Positions 1 to 8,575 of a DNA stretch of 64,000 nt are shown here, in pieces. The notes under the pieces were generated by a model, which saw only the letters and a list, made by a program, of their open reading frames with translations, was not told where the DNA came from and ran no database searches. Within the stretch, counting starts at the first letter, position 1; each line of letters opens with the position of its first letter. A program made the position numbers and the translations under genes. Source of the stretch: Streptomyces sp. NBC_00459 (GTDB lineage: Bacteria; Actinomycetota; Actinomycetes; Streptomycetales; Streptomycetaceae); assembly GCF_036013955.1 (NCBI RefSeq), contig NZ_CP107903.1, positions 8,246,001 through 8,310,000 on the forward strand. The letters are read 5' to 3'.

Positions 1-803
1 ACGAACGCGGGGCTGAGGATCAGGCCGGTGACCGCCGCGTACTGGTTGGCCTGCTGGGTGTCCCAGTCGGTGGGGCCGGGGACGGGCTGTGTGGCGTCGC
101 TGTATCCGGGGATGTTGTGCAGCGCGGCGGCGAGCGCGATACGGGCCCGGCCCTCCGGGGTCCGCTGGGCGTCGGTGACGGTCGTGGCGAGCGCGGTCGC
201 GGCCGACCGGGCGTCGGCCTGGCCGGCGAATCCGGTGAGCCGGATGCCCGAGTCCGGGGCGAGGAGTGTTCGCAGGGCGAAGACGGGGTCGAGCGTGCTG
301 TTCCAGTTGGCCACCCCGCCCTGAACCAGACCGCACATCGACAGCGAGCCGTCGAAGCGGTCGGCGTGTCGCTCGGCGAGGGCTGTCGTCACCAGGCCAC
401 CGTAGGACCGGCCCCAGGCGATCGTGCGCCGGGCCTCGCCGAACCGCCGGGTGAACGCGTCGAGCGTGGCCAGCTGGTCCGGCACGGCCTCGGTGACGGC
501 CCATCCGCTGGACGCGTAGGACGACCCGATGAGCGCGTAGCCGGCGTCGACGAGCCGCTGCTGCACGTCCGGAGTCGGTGCGTTCTGGGCCGGGTTGGGG
601 TCCCCGACGGTGCGGTAGCCGTGACTGAACAGCAGCACCGTCCCGTTCCAGTCGGCCGGCATGTCCATCAGGTAGGTCGCGCCGGAGGGGAGTCCGCCCT
701 CCACGCGCTCGGCGGGTGCGGCGGCGGCCCGAGCGGACGGCGCGGGCGTGCAGAGGGTCGCGAGTGACGCCGTGGCGAGGAGGGCGAGGGCGCGGGAGTT
801 CAC
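1..803 (-). CDS. Secreted alpha/beta hydrolase (partial, C-terminus off the window)
   Basis: The gene runs off the left edge; about 267 residues are visible. A GTG start at 803 gives an Ala-rich signal peptide (about residues 1-30), so the enzyme is probably exported. A hydrolase-type SHGY lies at 60-63 and a G-x-S-x-G nucleophile elbow (GRSYG) at 131-135; the acid and His should lie further on. Its GTG overlaps the TGA of the upstream transporter by 4 bp (GTGA), so translation is probably coupled. The neighbours are a hydroxycinnamate-type catabolic set, so an extracellular esterase feeding that pathway is an attractive inference. The substrate is not shown by the sequence; tannase/feruloyl-esterase-like or peptidase-like hydrolases are alternatives. 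Confidence 0.75.
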   Translation of the reverse strand, partial: MNSRALALLATASLATLCTPAPSARAAAAPAERVEGGLPSGATYLMDMPADWNGTVLLFSHGYRTVGDPNPAQNAPTPDVQQRLVDAGYALIGSSYASSGWAVTEAVPDQLATLDAFTRRFGEARRTIAWGRSYGGLVTTALAERHADRFDGSLSMCGLVQGGVANWNSTLDPVFALRTLLAPDSGIRLTGFAGQADARSAATALATTVTDAQRTPEGRARIALAAALHNIPGYSDATQPVPGPTDWDTQQANQYAAVTGLILSPAF

Positions 804-2170
804 GGGCGTATCCCTTCGGGGGCGGGGGTCTGCTGCGCGAGGGGGACGGAGGAGTCGAGCGTGTCGGTGTGCGTCTCGGGCATCCGCCACACGGTGACCG
901 CGGTGATCAGCGCGCCGCCGCACAGCAGCAGCGACACGGGCGTACTGCCGCCGCCGTTCGAGGCGAGCAGGCTGGTCGCGATCAGCGGCGAGAACCCGGC
1001 GCCGACCAGGGTCGCCGCCTGGTAGCCGAGCGAGGCGCCGGTGTAGCGCACCCTGGTGCCGAACATCTCGGAGAACAGGGCGCCCAGCGGCCCGTACATC
1101 GTGGACTGGGCGATGCCGTGACCGAGGACGAGGGCGAGGATCAGCAGTCCGGGCGAGCCGGAGTCGACCAGCCACAGCACGGGGAAGGCGAGCACGGCCG
1201 AGAGGACGGCACCGGCGAGGACCACCGGGCGGCGGCCGACGCGGTCGGTGAGCGCGGAGGCGGTGGGCAGGACGACTAGCGCCACACAGGAGGCGATGGT
1301 CACGGCGGTCAGCACCTGTGGGCGGCTGTACCCGTTGCCGGTGGCGTAGGAGATCATGAAGCCGGTCAGCAGTGACTGCGCGGTGAAGGCGCCGATACCG
1401 ACGCAGCAGGCGAGCAGGACGGGCTTCGGGCGGCGCAGCACCTCGAAGATCGGCGGCTTGGCGGAGGTCCGCCGCCCGCCCTCGGTGAACAGCGGGCTCT
1501 CGGCGACCCGCAGCCGGACGAACAGACCGACTCCGAGCAGTACGAAGCTGAGCAGGAACGGTATGCGCCAGCCCCAGGAGCGGAACTGGTCGTCGGGGAG
1601 CGTGGAGACGAGGGTGACCACTCCGGCGGAGAGCACGGAGCCGAGCGGGGCGCCGAGCTGGGTGGAGCTGGACCACAGGCCGCGTCGGGACCCCTGGGTG
1701 CGTTCGGCGTGCTCGACGACCATCAGGGTCGCGCCGCCCCACTCGCCGCCGATCGCGAGGCCCTGCACCACGCGCAGGGTGACCAGCAGGACCGGGGCCC
1801 AGACGCCGATCGCGTCGTACGTCGGCAGCAGCCCGATGAGGAAGCTGCCGCAGCCCATCAGGGTCATCGTCAGGAGCATCATCGACTTGCGGCCGAGCCG
1901 GTCGCCGAAGTGGCCGAAGACGATGCCGCCGAGCGGCCGGGCGACATAGCCCGCGGCGAAGGTGCCGAAGGCGGCGATGGTGCCGACGGCGGGGTCGGCC
2001 TGGGGGAAGAACAGCTCGCCGAAGACGAGGGCGGCGACCGTGCCGTACACGAGGAAGTCGTAGAACTCGACGGTGGTGCCGAGTAGTCCGGAGAGTGCGA
2101 CTCGGCGCAACTCCCTTGTGTCCGGCGAGAGTTGGCGGGCGGCGCCGGAGGACGAGCGGGATGGCTGCAC
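800..2170 (-). CDS. couT: MFS transporter of the metabolite:H+ symporter type (CouT-like)
   Basis: About 456 residues with twelve predicted membrane helices and the MHS-family signature GHFGDRLGRK in the loop after helix 2, plus DRVGRRP in the second half. MHS porters import organic acids with protons. I chose the GTG at 2170, preceded by AGGGAGCT. An ATG at 2278 would add 36 residues unlike a family N-terminus and would lie upstream of the mapped promoter hexamers. It sits next to a MarR regulator and opposite a ligase/hydratase/dehydrogenase/hydrolase set, the same gene kinds as the Rhodococcus cou locus. Uptake of p-hydroxycinnamates is therefore inferred from context. The gene overlaps the next, secreted hydrolase by 4 bp. 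Confidence 0.8.
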   Translation of the reverse strand: MQPSRSSSGAARQLSPDTRELRRVALSGLLGTTVEFYDFLVYGTVAALVFGELFFPQADPAVGTIAAFGTFAAGYVARPLGGIVFGHFGDRLGRKSMMLLTMTLMGCGSFLIGLLPTYDAIGVWAPVLLVTLRVVQGLAIGGEWGGATLMVVEHAERTQGSRRGLWSSSTQLGAPLGSVLSAGVVTLVSTLPDDQFRSWGWRIPFLLSFVLLGVGLFVRLRVAESPLFTEGGRRTSAKPPIFEVLRRPKPVLLACCVGIGAFTAQSLLTGFMISYATGNGYSRPQVLTAVTIASCVALVVLPTASALTDRVGRRPVVLAGAVLSAVLAFPVLWLVDSGSPGLLILALVLGHGIAQSTMYGPLGALFSEMFGTRVRYTGASLGYQAATLVGAGFSPLIATSLLASNGGGSTPVSLLLCGGALITAVTVWRMPETHTDTLDSSVPLAQQTPAPEGIRP

Positions 2171-2237
2171 GGGGAGCTCCCTGATGCCGATGTCGTGGGG
2201 GACGTCACCGGCGAGGGGACCGACCGGTGCCCGGGTG

Positions 2238-2266
2238 AAGTTAGGCACCAATCGCGCGGCAGTCAA
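2238..2266 (-). promoter_or_regulatory. Promoter of the MFS transporter gene
   Basis: On the minus strand TTGACT (2266-2261) and TAACTT (2243-2238) are separated by exactly 17 bp, a good housekeeping-type promoter. Transcription would begin near 2231, about 60 bases before the GTG at 2170. This supports the downstream start and gives the transporter its own promoter apart from that of the MarR gene. Confidence 0.6.
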
Positions 2267-2281
2267 GAACTTGCCCAATGT

Positions 2282-2857
2282 TCAGTTGCGTCCGTCCTCC
2301 GTGATCCGCCGGAGCAGGGCGTGCAGGGTCTCCCTCTCGGCCGCGTCGAGCGGGTCCAGCAGCTCGTTGGTGACCCGCTGGCCGGCCTCGTCGGTGTCGC
2401 GGAGGAAGGCGCGGCCGTTGCCGGTCAGGGCGACGAGCCGGCTGCGGCGGTCGTCGGGGGAGGGCCGGCGTTCGGCGAAGCCGAGCTTCTCCAGGTCGTC
2501 GACCAGGCCGACGATCGCGGACGGGTCGTAGCCCAGCTGTGCGCTCAGCTCGCGCTGGAGAGTGCCCTCGGCGGTGCTCAGGAAGCGCAGTACCGCGTAG
2601 TGGCGCAGGCGCAGGCCCGACTCCTGGAGGAAGGTGTTGAAGAGCTGTCCCGAGCGCAGGCCGAGGCGGTAGAGCAGATAGCCGGTGTCCGCGTGCAGCC
2701 CGCGCATCCACGGCTCGTGCGCGTCGATCGATGCGGGGTTCTGGAGAGGCTGCTGTCGGGTGATGGCGGGCTCCCTGGTCGAGGCCCCGGGCGGGGCGGT
2801 GCTCGTGTCCTGATCGGTGTGCTGATCCGGGTACTGATTCCAGCATGACTCACACAT
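2282..2857 (-). CDS. couR: MarR-family repressor (CouR-like)
   Basis: A winged-helix MarR protein of about 191 residues. The conserved core runs from about residue 60 (LLYRLGLRSG) through the recognition-helix region and a typical wing, RRPSPDDRRSRLVALT. The 50-residue N-terminal leader is long for the family, but there is no other ATG or GTG between 2857 and the core. The gene diverges from the catabolic operon across a 95-bp gap holding a perfect palindrome. In the Rhodococcus cou system a MarR repressor (CouR) is released by hydroxycinnamoyl-CoA; the same logic is inferred here. Confidence 0.75.
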   Translation of the reverse strand: MCESCWNQYPDQHTDQDTSTAPPGASTREPAITRQQPLQNPASIDAHEPWMRGLHADTGYLLYRLGLRSGQLFNTFLQESGLRLRHYAVLRFLSTAEGTLQRELSAQLGYDPSAIVGLVDDLEKLGFAERRPSPDDRRSRLVALTGNGRAFLRDTDEAGQRVTNELLDPLDAAERETLHALLRRITEDGRN

Positions 2858-2868
2858 GTGATGGCAAC

Positions 2869-2902
2869 AACTATTGACGTCAACAATTATTGCTCTTAGC
2901 TT
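2869..2902 (+). promoter_or_regulatory. Divergent promoter/operator with palindrome TTGACGTCAA
   Basis: TTGACGTCAA at 2874-2883 is a perfect 10-bp palindrome inside an AT-rich stretch that is striking in this GC-rich DNA. On the plus strand its TTGACG can serve as a -35 box with TAGCTT (2897-2902) 17 bp downstream as -10, driving the SDR-ligase operon. A repressor bound there would block that promoter. Being palindromic, it also offers TTGACG on the minus strand toward the MarR gene. Confidence 0.6.
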
Positions 2903-2952
2903 CGATCTCCAAGCAGTCGTCTTGAGCCGTTGTCTTGTGAAGGGACCCCCTC

Positions 2953-3870
2953 GTGCCCAGCATCGATCTGACCGGCAAGGTCGCCGTCGTCACCGGCAGC
3001 GGCCGAGGCCTCGGCCTCGCCTACGCGCACGCTCTCGCCGCCGCCGGCGCCTCCGTGGTCGTCAACGACATCGACGAGACCGTGGCCGAGCAGGCCGTGA
3101 AGTCCATCACCGCGGCCGGCGGCACCGCCGTGGCCGAGGTGGTCCCGGTCGGCACGACCGAGGCCGCCGAGCGGCTCGTGAACCGCGCGGTGGAGGAGTT
3201 CGGCCGGCTCGACATCCTGGTCACCAACGCGGGCATCCTGCGCGACAAGGTGCTGTGGAAGATGACCGACGACGACTTCGACGCGGTGATCACCACCCAC
3301 CTCAAGGGCACCTTCACCTGCGCCCGCGCCGCCGCCGTACGCATGCGCGAGCAGGGCGAGGGCGGCACGCTGATCCTGGTCGGCTCCCCGGCCGGCCAGC
3401 GCGGCAACTTCGGCCAGACGAACTACGCCGCCGCCAAGGCCGGCATCGCCGCCTTCGCCCGCACCTGGTCGATGGAGCTGGGCCGCGCGAACATCACCGT
3501 CAACGCGATCGTGCCGGTGGCCGCCACCGCCATGACCGAGACGATCCCGGCCTTCGCCCCGTACGTCGAGGCGCTGAAGAACGGCGAGCCGTTCCCGGCC
3601 TTCCTGCGCAAGGGCGAGGGCTTCGGCACCCCCGAGGACTGCGCGGCCCTCGTCCCGTTCCTCGCCTCCGAGGCCGCCCGGGGCATCACCGGCCAGGCCA
3701 TCGGCATCGGCGGCGACAAGGTGGCACTCTGGTCGCATCCGCAGGAGGTCAGGACGGCGTACGCGGACGGCGGCTGGACCCCCGAGACCCTGGCCGACAC
3801 CTGGTCGACCTCGGTCGGCGCCGAGCTCCAGTCGGTGGGCATCCCCGCCCCCAAGTTCCCGGAGGCGTGA
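2953..3870 (+). CDS. couN: SDR dehydrogenase (CouN-like beta-hydroxyacyl-CoA dehydrogenase)
   Basis: A classical short-chain dehydrogenase/reductase of 305 residues. It has the dinucleotide-binding TGSGRGLG near residue 15, the NAG motif near 91 and the catalytic Y-x-x-x-K as YAAAK, preceded by a Ser region (LVGSPAG). Translation starts at GTG 2953 after GAAGGGA. The approximately 50-residue tail beyond the usual SDR core matches the longer family members found beside amidohydrolases. As first gene of the operon it would oxidise the beta-hydroxyacyl-CoA made by the hydratase. The step is inferred from the cou gene set, since SDR substrates cannot be read from sequence. Confidence 0.75.
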   Translation: MPSIDLTGKVAVVTGSGRGLGLAYAHALAAAGASVVVNDIDETVAEQAVKSITAAGGTAVAEVVPVGTTEAAERLVNRAVEEFGRLDILVTNAGILRDKVLWKMTDDDFDAVITTHLKGTFTCARAAAVRMREQGEGGTLILVGSPAGQRGNFGQTNYAAAKAGIAAFARTWSMELGRANITVNAIVPVAATAMTETIPAFAPYVEALKNGEPFPAFLRKGEGFGTPEDCAALVPFLASEAARGITGQAIGIGGDKVALWSHPQEVRTAYADGGWTPETLADTWSTSVGAELQSVGIPAPKFPEA

Positions 3871-3872
3871 CC

Positions 3873-4757
3873 ATGGCGAACATCGACGTCGAGGAACTCG
3901 TCGCGATCGACGTCCACACCCACGCCGAGATCTCCTCCAAGGGCACCTCGTCCCTGGACGACGACCTCCACGACGCCTCGTCGGCCTACTTCAAGGTCGA
4001 GGGCAAGCGGAAGCCGACCCTGGAGGAGACCGCCGCGTACTACCGCGAGCGGAAGATGGCCGCCGTCATCTTCACGGTGGACGCCGAGTCAGCGACCGGC
4101 ACCGCGCCCGTCCCCAACGAGGAGGTCGCCGAGGCCGCCGCGGCCAACCCGGACGTGCTGATCCCGTTCGCCTCCATCGACCCCTTCCGTGGCCGGGCGG
4201 GCGTCAAGCAGGCCCGCCGGCTGGTCGAGGAGTACGGGGTCAGGGGCTTCAAGTTCCACCCCAGCATCCAGGGCTTCTTCCCCAACGACCGCTCGGTGGC
4301 GTACGAGCTGTACGAGGTGATCGAGGAGACCGGCACGATCGCGCTCTTCCACACCGGCCAGACCGGCATCGGCGCCGGAGTGCCCGGCGGCGGCGGGATC
4401 AGGCTCAAGTACTCGAACCCGCTGCACGTGGACGACGTGTCCGCCGACTTCCCCGAGATGAAGATCATCCTGGCGCACCCGTCCTTCCCGTGGCAGGACG
4501 AGGCGCTCGCCGTCGCCACGCACAAGCCGGGTGTGCACATCGACCTGTCCGGCTGGTCACCGAAGTACTTCCCGCCGCAGCTGGTGCAGTACGCCAACAC
4601 GCTGCTCAAGGACAAGGTCCTCTTCGGCTCGGACTACCCGGTGCTCACCCCCGACCGCTGGCTCGCCGACTTCGAGAAGCTCCCGATCAAGGACGAGGTC
4701 AGGCCGAAGATCCTCAAGGAGAACGCGGCCCGGCTGCTCGGGCTCACCAAGTCATAA
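3873..4757 (+). CDS. couO: Amidohydrolase-2 family hydrolase (CouO-like)
   Basis: 294 residues of the metal-dependent amidohydrolase-2 fold. DVHTHAE near residue 13 gives the two metal-binding His, FKFHPS and LFHTG add a mid-barrel His, ILAHPS another, and GSDYP the late Asp. The ATG at 3873 is two bases after the dehydrogenase stop, so the two are co-translated. In the cou pathway a protein of this fold hydrolyses the aryl-beta-ketoacyl-CoA, replacing thiolytic cleavage; that role is inferred from gene order. A decarboxylase or other hydrolase of the same superfamily cannot be excluded. Confidence 0.72.
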   Translation: MANIDVEELVAIDVHTHAEISSKGTSSLDDDLHDASSAYFKVEGKRKPTLEETAAYYRERKMAAVIFTVDAESATGTAPVPNEEVAEAAAANPDVLIPFASIDPFRGRAGVKQARRLVEEYGVRGFKFHPSIQGFFPNDRSVAYELYEVIEETGTIALFHTGQTGIGAGVPGGGGIRLKYSNPLHVDDVSADFPEMKIILAHPSFPWQDEALAVATHKPGVHIDLSGWSPKYFPPQLVQYANTLLKDKVLFGSDYPVLTPDRWLADFEKLPIKDEVRPKILKENAARLLGLTKS

Positions 4758-4797
4758 GCCCTGTCCCATGTCTCGTAACTCGTAGAGGGGCGCAACG

Positions 4798-6303
4798 ATG
4801 CGCAACGAGGGACTGGGGTCTTGGCCCGCCCGCCGGGCCCGCAAGACCCCCCAACGCACCGCCCTGATCCACGGCGACACCACGCTCACCTACGCACGGC
4901 TGTACGAGCGCACCACCCGGCTCGCACACGCCCTGCGCGACCGGGGAGTGCGCCGCGGCGACCGGATCGCCTATCTCGGCCCGAACCACCCCTCCTACCT
5001 GGAGACACTGTTCGCGGCGGGTACCCTCGGCGCGGTCTTCGTGCCGCTCAACACCCGCCTCGCCGGCCCGGAGATCGCCTACCAGCTCGCCGACTCCGGC
5101 ACCAAGGCCCTCGTCTACGGCCCCTCGCACGCCGGTCTCGTCGCCGGGCTGCCCGGCAACACCGATGTGCGGACGTACGTCGAGGTCGGCGCCGAGTACG
5201 AGGAAGCGCTCGCCGGATCCTCCGCCGAGCCGATCGACGCGCCGGTCACCGCCGACGACACCTGCATCATCATGTACACCTCGGGCACGACGGGCCGCCC
5301 CAAGGGCGCCATGCTCACACACGGCAACCTCACCTGGAACTCCGTCAACGTGCTCGTCGACCAGGACGTCATCACCGACGAACGCGCCCTGGTCTCCGCC
5401 CCGTTGTTCCACACGGCCGGGCTGAACATGCTCACCCTGCCCGTGCTGCTCAAGGGCGGGCTGTGCGTCCTGGTCGAGTCCTTCGTCCCCGAGGAGACCT
5501 TCGACCTGATCGAACAGCACCGGATCACCTTCATGTTCGGCGTGCCGACCATGTTCGACCAGGTGGCCAGACACCCGCGCTGGGCCGACGCCGACCTGTC
5601 GTCGCTGCGGATGCTCTCCTGCGGCGGCTCACCGGTGCCGACCCCGCTCATCGCCAGGTTCCAGGAGCGCGGGCTCACCTTCCTCCAGGGCTACGGCATG
5701 ACCGAGGCCTCGCCCGGCACCCTCTTCCTGGACGCCGAGCACGCGATCAGCAAGGCCGGTTCGGCGGGCGTACCGCACTTCTTCAGCGATGTACGGGTGG
5801 TACGGCCGGACCTGACTCTCGCCGAGGTCGGCGAGCCCGGCGAGATCGTGGTCCACGGTCCGCACGTCATGCCGGGGTACTGGGGCCTGCCCGAGGAGAC
5901 GGCCGCCTCCTTCACGGACGGCTGGTTCCGCAGCGGGGACGCCGCCCGGATCGACGAGGACGGGTACGTCTTCGTCGTCGACCGCATCAAGGACATGATC
6001 ATCTCGGGTGGGGAGAACATCTACCCCGCCGAGATCGAGGACCTCCTCCTGGCCCACCCCGACATCGTCGAGTGCGCGGTCATCGGCGTCGCCGACGAGA
6101 AGTGGGGCGAGGTGCCGCGGGCGGTCGTGGTGCCCCGCGAGGGCGCGGCCCTGGACGCGGACGAGGTGCTGGCCTCGCTGTCCGGGCGGATCGCCAAGTA
6201 CAAGATCCCGAAGTCGGTGGTCGTCGCGGACGAACTCCCGCGCACCGCCTCCGGGAAGCTCCTCAAGGCCCGGGTGCGCAAGGCCTTCGGTACGGGTTCG
6301 TAG
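4798..6303 (+). CDS. couL: AMP-forming acyl-CoA ligase (CouL-like)
   Basis: 501 residues of the ANL superfamily. The P-loop YTSGTTGRPKGA lies near residue 160, the A5 motif GYGMTEAS near 300, the hinge region SGDAARIDEDGYVFVVDR near 380-395, and the catalytic Lys in RTASGKLLK near the C-terminus. It would adenylate a carboxylic acid and pass it to CoA, committing it to the pathway. Position between the hydrolase and MaoC genes points to p-hydroxycinnamate as substrate. The closest non-cou alternative is a medium-chain fatty-acid or phenylpropionate ligase. The start at 4798 follows GAGGGGC. Confidence 0.78.
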   Translation: MRNEGLGSWPARRARKTPQRTALIHGDTTLTYARLYERTTRLAHALRDRGVRRGDRIAYLGPNHPSYLETLFAAGTLGAVFVPLNTRLAGPEIAYQLADSGTKALVYGPSHAGLVAGLPGNTDVRTYVEVGAEYEEALAGSSAEPIDAPVTADDTCIIMYTSGTTGRPKGAMLTHGNLTWNSVNVLVDQDVITDERALVSAPLFHTAGLNMLTLPVLLKGGLCVLVESFVPEETFDLIEQHRITFMFGVPTMFDQVARHPRWADADLSSLRMLSCGGSPVPTPLIARFQERGLTFLQGYGMTEASPGTLFLDAEHAISKAGSAGVPHFFSDVRVVRPDLTLAEVGEPGEIVVHGPHVMPGYWGLPEETAASFTDGWFRSGDAARIDEDGYVFVVDRIKDMIISGGENIYPAEIEDLLLAHPDIVECAVIGVADEKWGEVPRAVVVPREGAALDADEVLASLSGRIAKYKIPKSVVVADELPRTASGKLLKARVRKAFGTGS

Positions 6304-6356
6304 CCCGCTCCGGCACCCGCCTTCTGCCAGCTCGACTCCCAGTTAAGGAAAGCGAT

Positions 6357-6812
6357 ATGAGCATCACGGTCAACGGTATCGACGAACTCAAGAAGCTCGC
6401 CGGCAGCGACCTGGGCACCAGTGAGTGGATCGAGGTCACGCAGGAGCGCATCAACACCTTCGCCGACGCGACCGGCGATCACCAGTGGATCCACGTCGAC
6501 CCGGAGAAGGCCGCCGAGGGCCCCTTCGGCGCCCCGATCGCCCACGGATATCTCACCCTCTCCCTCTTCATCCCGCTCTTCACCGAGCTCCTGGACGTCC
6601 AGGGCGTCACCACGAAGGTCAACTACGGCCTCAACAAGGTGCGTTTCCCCTCGCCCGTGAAGGTCGGCTCGAAGATCCGCCTGGTCGGCAGGCTGGCCGA
6701 CGTCGAGGAGGTGCCGGGCGGGGTGCAGATCACCGTCGACGGCACGATCGAGATCGAGGGCGCCCCGAAGCCGGCGGCGGTGCTGCAGAGCCTGTCCCGC
6801 TTCTACGCCTGA
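6357..6812 (+). CDS. couM: MaoC-like enoyl-CoA hydratase (CouM-like)
   Basis: 151 residues of a single hot-dog domain with the R-specific hydratase signature: FADATGDHQWIHVDP carries the catalytic Asp and His, followed by FGAPIAHGYLTLSL. The ATG at 6357 follows AAGGA with good spacing. It would hydrate the enoyl-CoA made by the ligase, completing ligase, hydratase, dehydrogenase and hydrolase steps in one operon. Its 3' end overlaps the convergent PaaX-like gene by 10 bp. Confidence 0.78.
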   Translation: MSITVNGIDELKKLAGSDLGTSEWIEVTQERINTFADATGDHQWIHVDPEKAAEGPFGAPIAHGYLTLSLFIPLFTELLDVQGVTTKVNYGLNKVRFPSPVKVGSKIRLVGRLADVEEVPGGVQITVDGTIEIEGAPKPAAVLQSLSRFYA

Positions 6813-7687
6813 TCCCTCTGGTCCCTCTGATCTCCCTGATCTCCCTGATCCAGCGGATCCTCGCGTACGGGCACGAGGTCGAGAAGGCGTTCTGAGGCTT
6901 CCCGGGCGAGCGGTGTGAGCCGTTCGTGCACCGCCCGGAACGTCTTCTCGGCCTGTTCCGCCGGCCAGTCGCCCGGGAGATGCACGACCGGGAGGCGCGG
7001 GTCGCGGCGGATGATCCCCAGCCACTCGGCCTGCAGGACGAGGTGCAGGGAGAGGGAGTCGTCCGCCGCCGGCAGCTCGGTCCTCCAGGGCTGCCAGCGC
7101 CGGGCGAACGCCCCGTACCGCGCGGCCAGTTCGGACAGTTCCCAGCTCTCCTCGATCATCGCGCCGATGTCCATGCCCGCGTCGGCGTGCGCCCGGAACA
7201 CCTTCACATGGGCGGACAGGCCGAGTTCGGCCACCAGGGCGGAGACGTCGACCTCGCCCGGCGCGATCCACAGGCCGTTGAACAGCGGGCCGAACCCGCT
7301 CCACGTCAACTGCGAACGCAGGTCGTGGCGTTGGCGCTGCCAGGACTCCGGGAGGGAGAAACCGAGCAGGGTCCAGGTGCCGTCCCAGTGCCGGTTGACC
7401 GCACCGGTGTGCCAGACGCGCCGCTCGCCGTCGGCCAGCACGGCGGCCGAGCGCCCGGTCAGCCCGAAGTACATCCGGCGGCCCTCGCGTTGGCGGCGCA
7501 GCAGACCGCGGCTCACCATCCGGGTCAGTGTCGAACGGGTCGCCTGCTCACCGACGCCCGCCCGCGCGAACACGTCGATGACACTGCCCGAGTACACACA
7601 GACGTCACGCCCGAGCACCTGGTCACCCAGGAACGTCAGCATCAGGGACTGCGGCCGCAGCGACTCCTCGGTGGTCACGCGGCCCAC
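6803..7687 (-). CDS. PaaX-family transcriptional regulator
   Basis: 294 residues matching the PaaX layout: an N-terminal winged helix (residues about 15-75, with TRSTLTRMVSRGLLRR), a central region (WTLLGFSLPES) and a C-terminal domain. PaaX proteins repress phenylacetate-type CoA-ester pathways, sensing an aryl-CoA. Placed convergent to the hydroxycinnamate operon, it may give a second control, although no site was identified. The C-terminus is odd: five near-identical D-Q-G/R units encoded by 9-bp repeats, running into the hydratase gene's stop. GTG start at 7687; a second GTG nine bases on is possible. Confidence 0.78.
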   Translation of the reverse strand: MGRVTTEESLRPQSLMLTFLGDQVLGRDVCVYSGSVIDVFARAGVGEQATRSTLTRMVSRGLLRRQREGRRMYFGLTGRSAAVLADGERRVWHTGAVNRHWDGTWTLLGFSLPESWQRQRHDLRSQLTWSGFGPLFNGLWIAPGEVDVSALVAELGLSAHVKVFRAHADAGMDIGAMIEESWELSELAARYGAFARRWQPWRTELPAADDSLSLHLVLQAEWLGIIRRDPRLPVVHLPGDWPAEQAEKTFRAVHERLTPLAREASERLLDLVPVREDPLDQGDQGDQRDQRDQA

Positions 7688-7711
7688 GGTACGCCCCGGG
7701 CGATCGGTCCG

Positions 7712-8572
7712 TCAGCCCGTGACCTGGCGGTACGAGTACACGGTGGTCGCCAGTGCGCAGATGCCCGGCTGGACGACCTGGGCGCGCAGGGTGCCGGTGT
7801 TCGTGTCGTAGTCGACGCCCTCCGCCTCGTACGCCGTCCCCGTGCAGGTGCTGCGCTGCGGGAGGGCGAACAGGCTCGTGACGTGGCCCGTGACCTGATT
7901 GCCGTCCACCGCGCGTTCCAGGTCGACCTGGAGCAGCGGGCGCACCTCCGGGAACAGGGTGCCCGAGTCGTCGTCCGAGGCGCACAGCAGCCGGGTCGCG
8001 GTGACGAAGTCGCAGCCCTGGATGTCCCGGACGGTCCTGTCCAGGGTGATCTGCCCGGCCTGCGCCAGCGCGCCGCCCGTGGCCGGGGTCGACGCGTTGA
8101 GGAGCGGGGCCGGGAACACCTGGAGACGGGACCGGTCGCCCCACTCGCCCGAGACCAGCCACTGGTTGTCGGGCGAGACGGTGGCGAAGGAGTTGTTCAG
8201 CTTCTCGCCGGAGTCGAGCTGGTGCACGTACTGGTACCGCTGCCCCGCCGGGGTGGTGACCGCGAACATCTTCGACGTGGCCGTGTCCGATCCCTGGTAG
8301 GCGTCGAACACGTACCCGTTCGCGATGTCCGGGTCACCGATGTGGTTCCAGCCGGCGATGCGCAGGTCCAGCGGGATCGAGGTGAGGCCGCGGTACAGGA
8401 GCGTGCCGTCCGCCCGGGAGGCCAGCCCCTGACCGCTGCCCAGGGAGTCGACCTGGGCCGATCCCGTCTCCGTCCACTGCGCGTCGGCGGCGGACGCTGA
8501 CCCACCGCCGCCGAGCACCAGCGCCCCCGACAGGCCTAATAACGCGCTGAGGGACAGGAGTTGACGCTTCAT
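7712..8572 (-). CDS. Secreted protein of unknown function
   Basis: 286 residues with a clear Sec signal peptide: MKRQ, a Leu-rich core, then a GGGGSASAADA cleavage region near residue 28. The mature part has beta-propeller-like spacing (SPDNQWLVSGEWG, LDLRIAGWNHIGD) and three Cys residues that could pair outside the cell. I do not recognise the family. It starts three bases after the stop of the PHP-domain gene, so it belongs to the same transcript. That context suggests an extracellular binding or enzymatic partner of the phosphoesterases. Confidence 0.65.
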   Translation of the reverse strand: MKRQLLSLSALLGLSGALVLGGGGSASAADAQWTETGSAQVDSLGSGQGLASRADGTLLYRGLTSIPLDLRIAGWNHIGDPDIANGYVFDAYQGSDTATSKMFAVTTPAGQRYQYVHQLDSGEKLNNSFATVSPDNQWLVSGEWGDRSRLQVFPAPLLNASTPATGGALAQAGQITLDRTVRDIQGCDFVTATRLLCASDDDSGTLFPEVRPLLQVDLERAVDGNQVTGHVTSLFALPQRSTCTGTAYEAEGVDYDTNTGTLRAQVVQPGICALATTVYSYRQVTG

Positions 8573-8575
8573 CAG

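Noticed and set aside
2874..3872. Open frame extending the amidohydrolase about 330 codons upstream
   Set aside because: It runs through the SDR gene in another frame as Arg/Gly-rich sequence. ATG 3873, two bases after the SDR stop, starts exactly at the family N-terminus.
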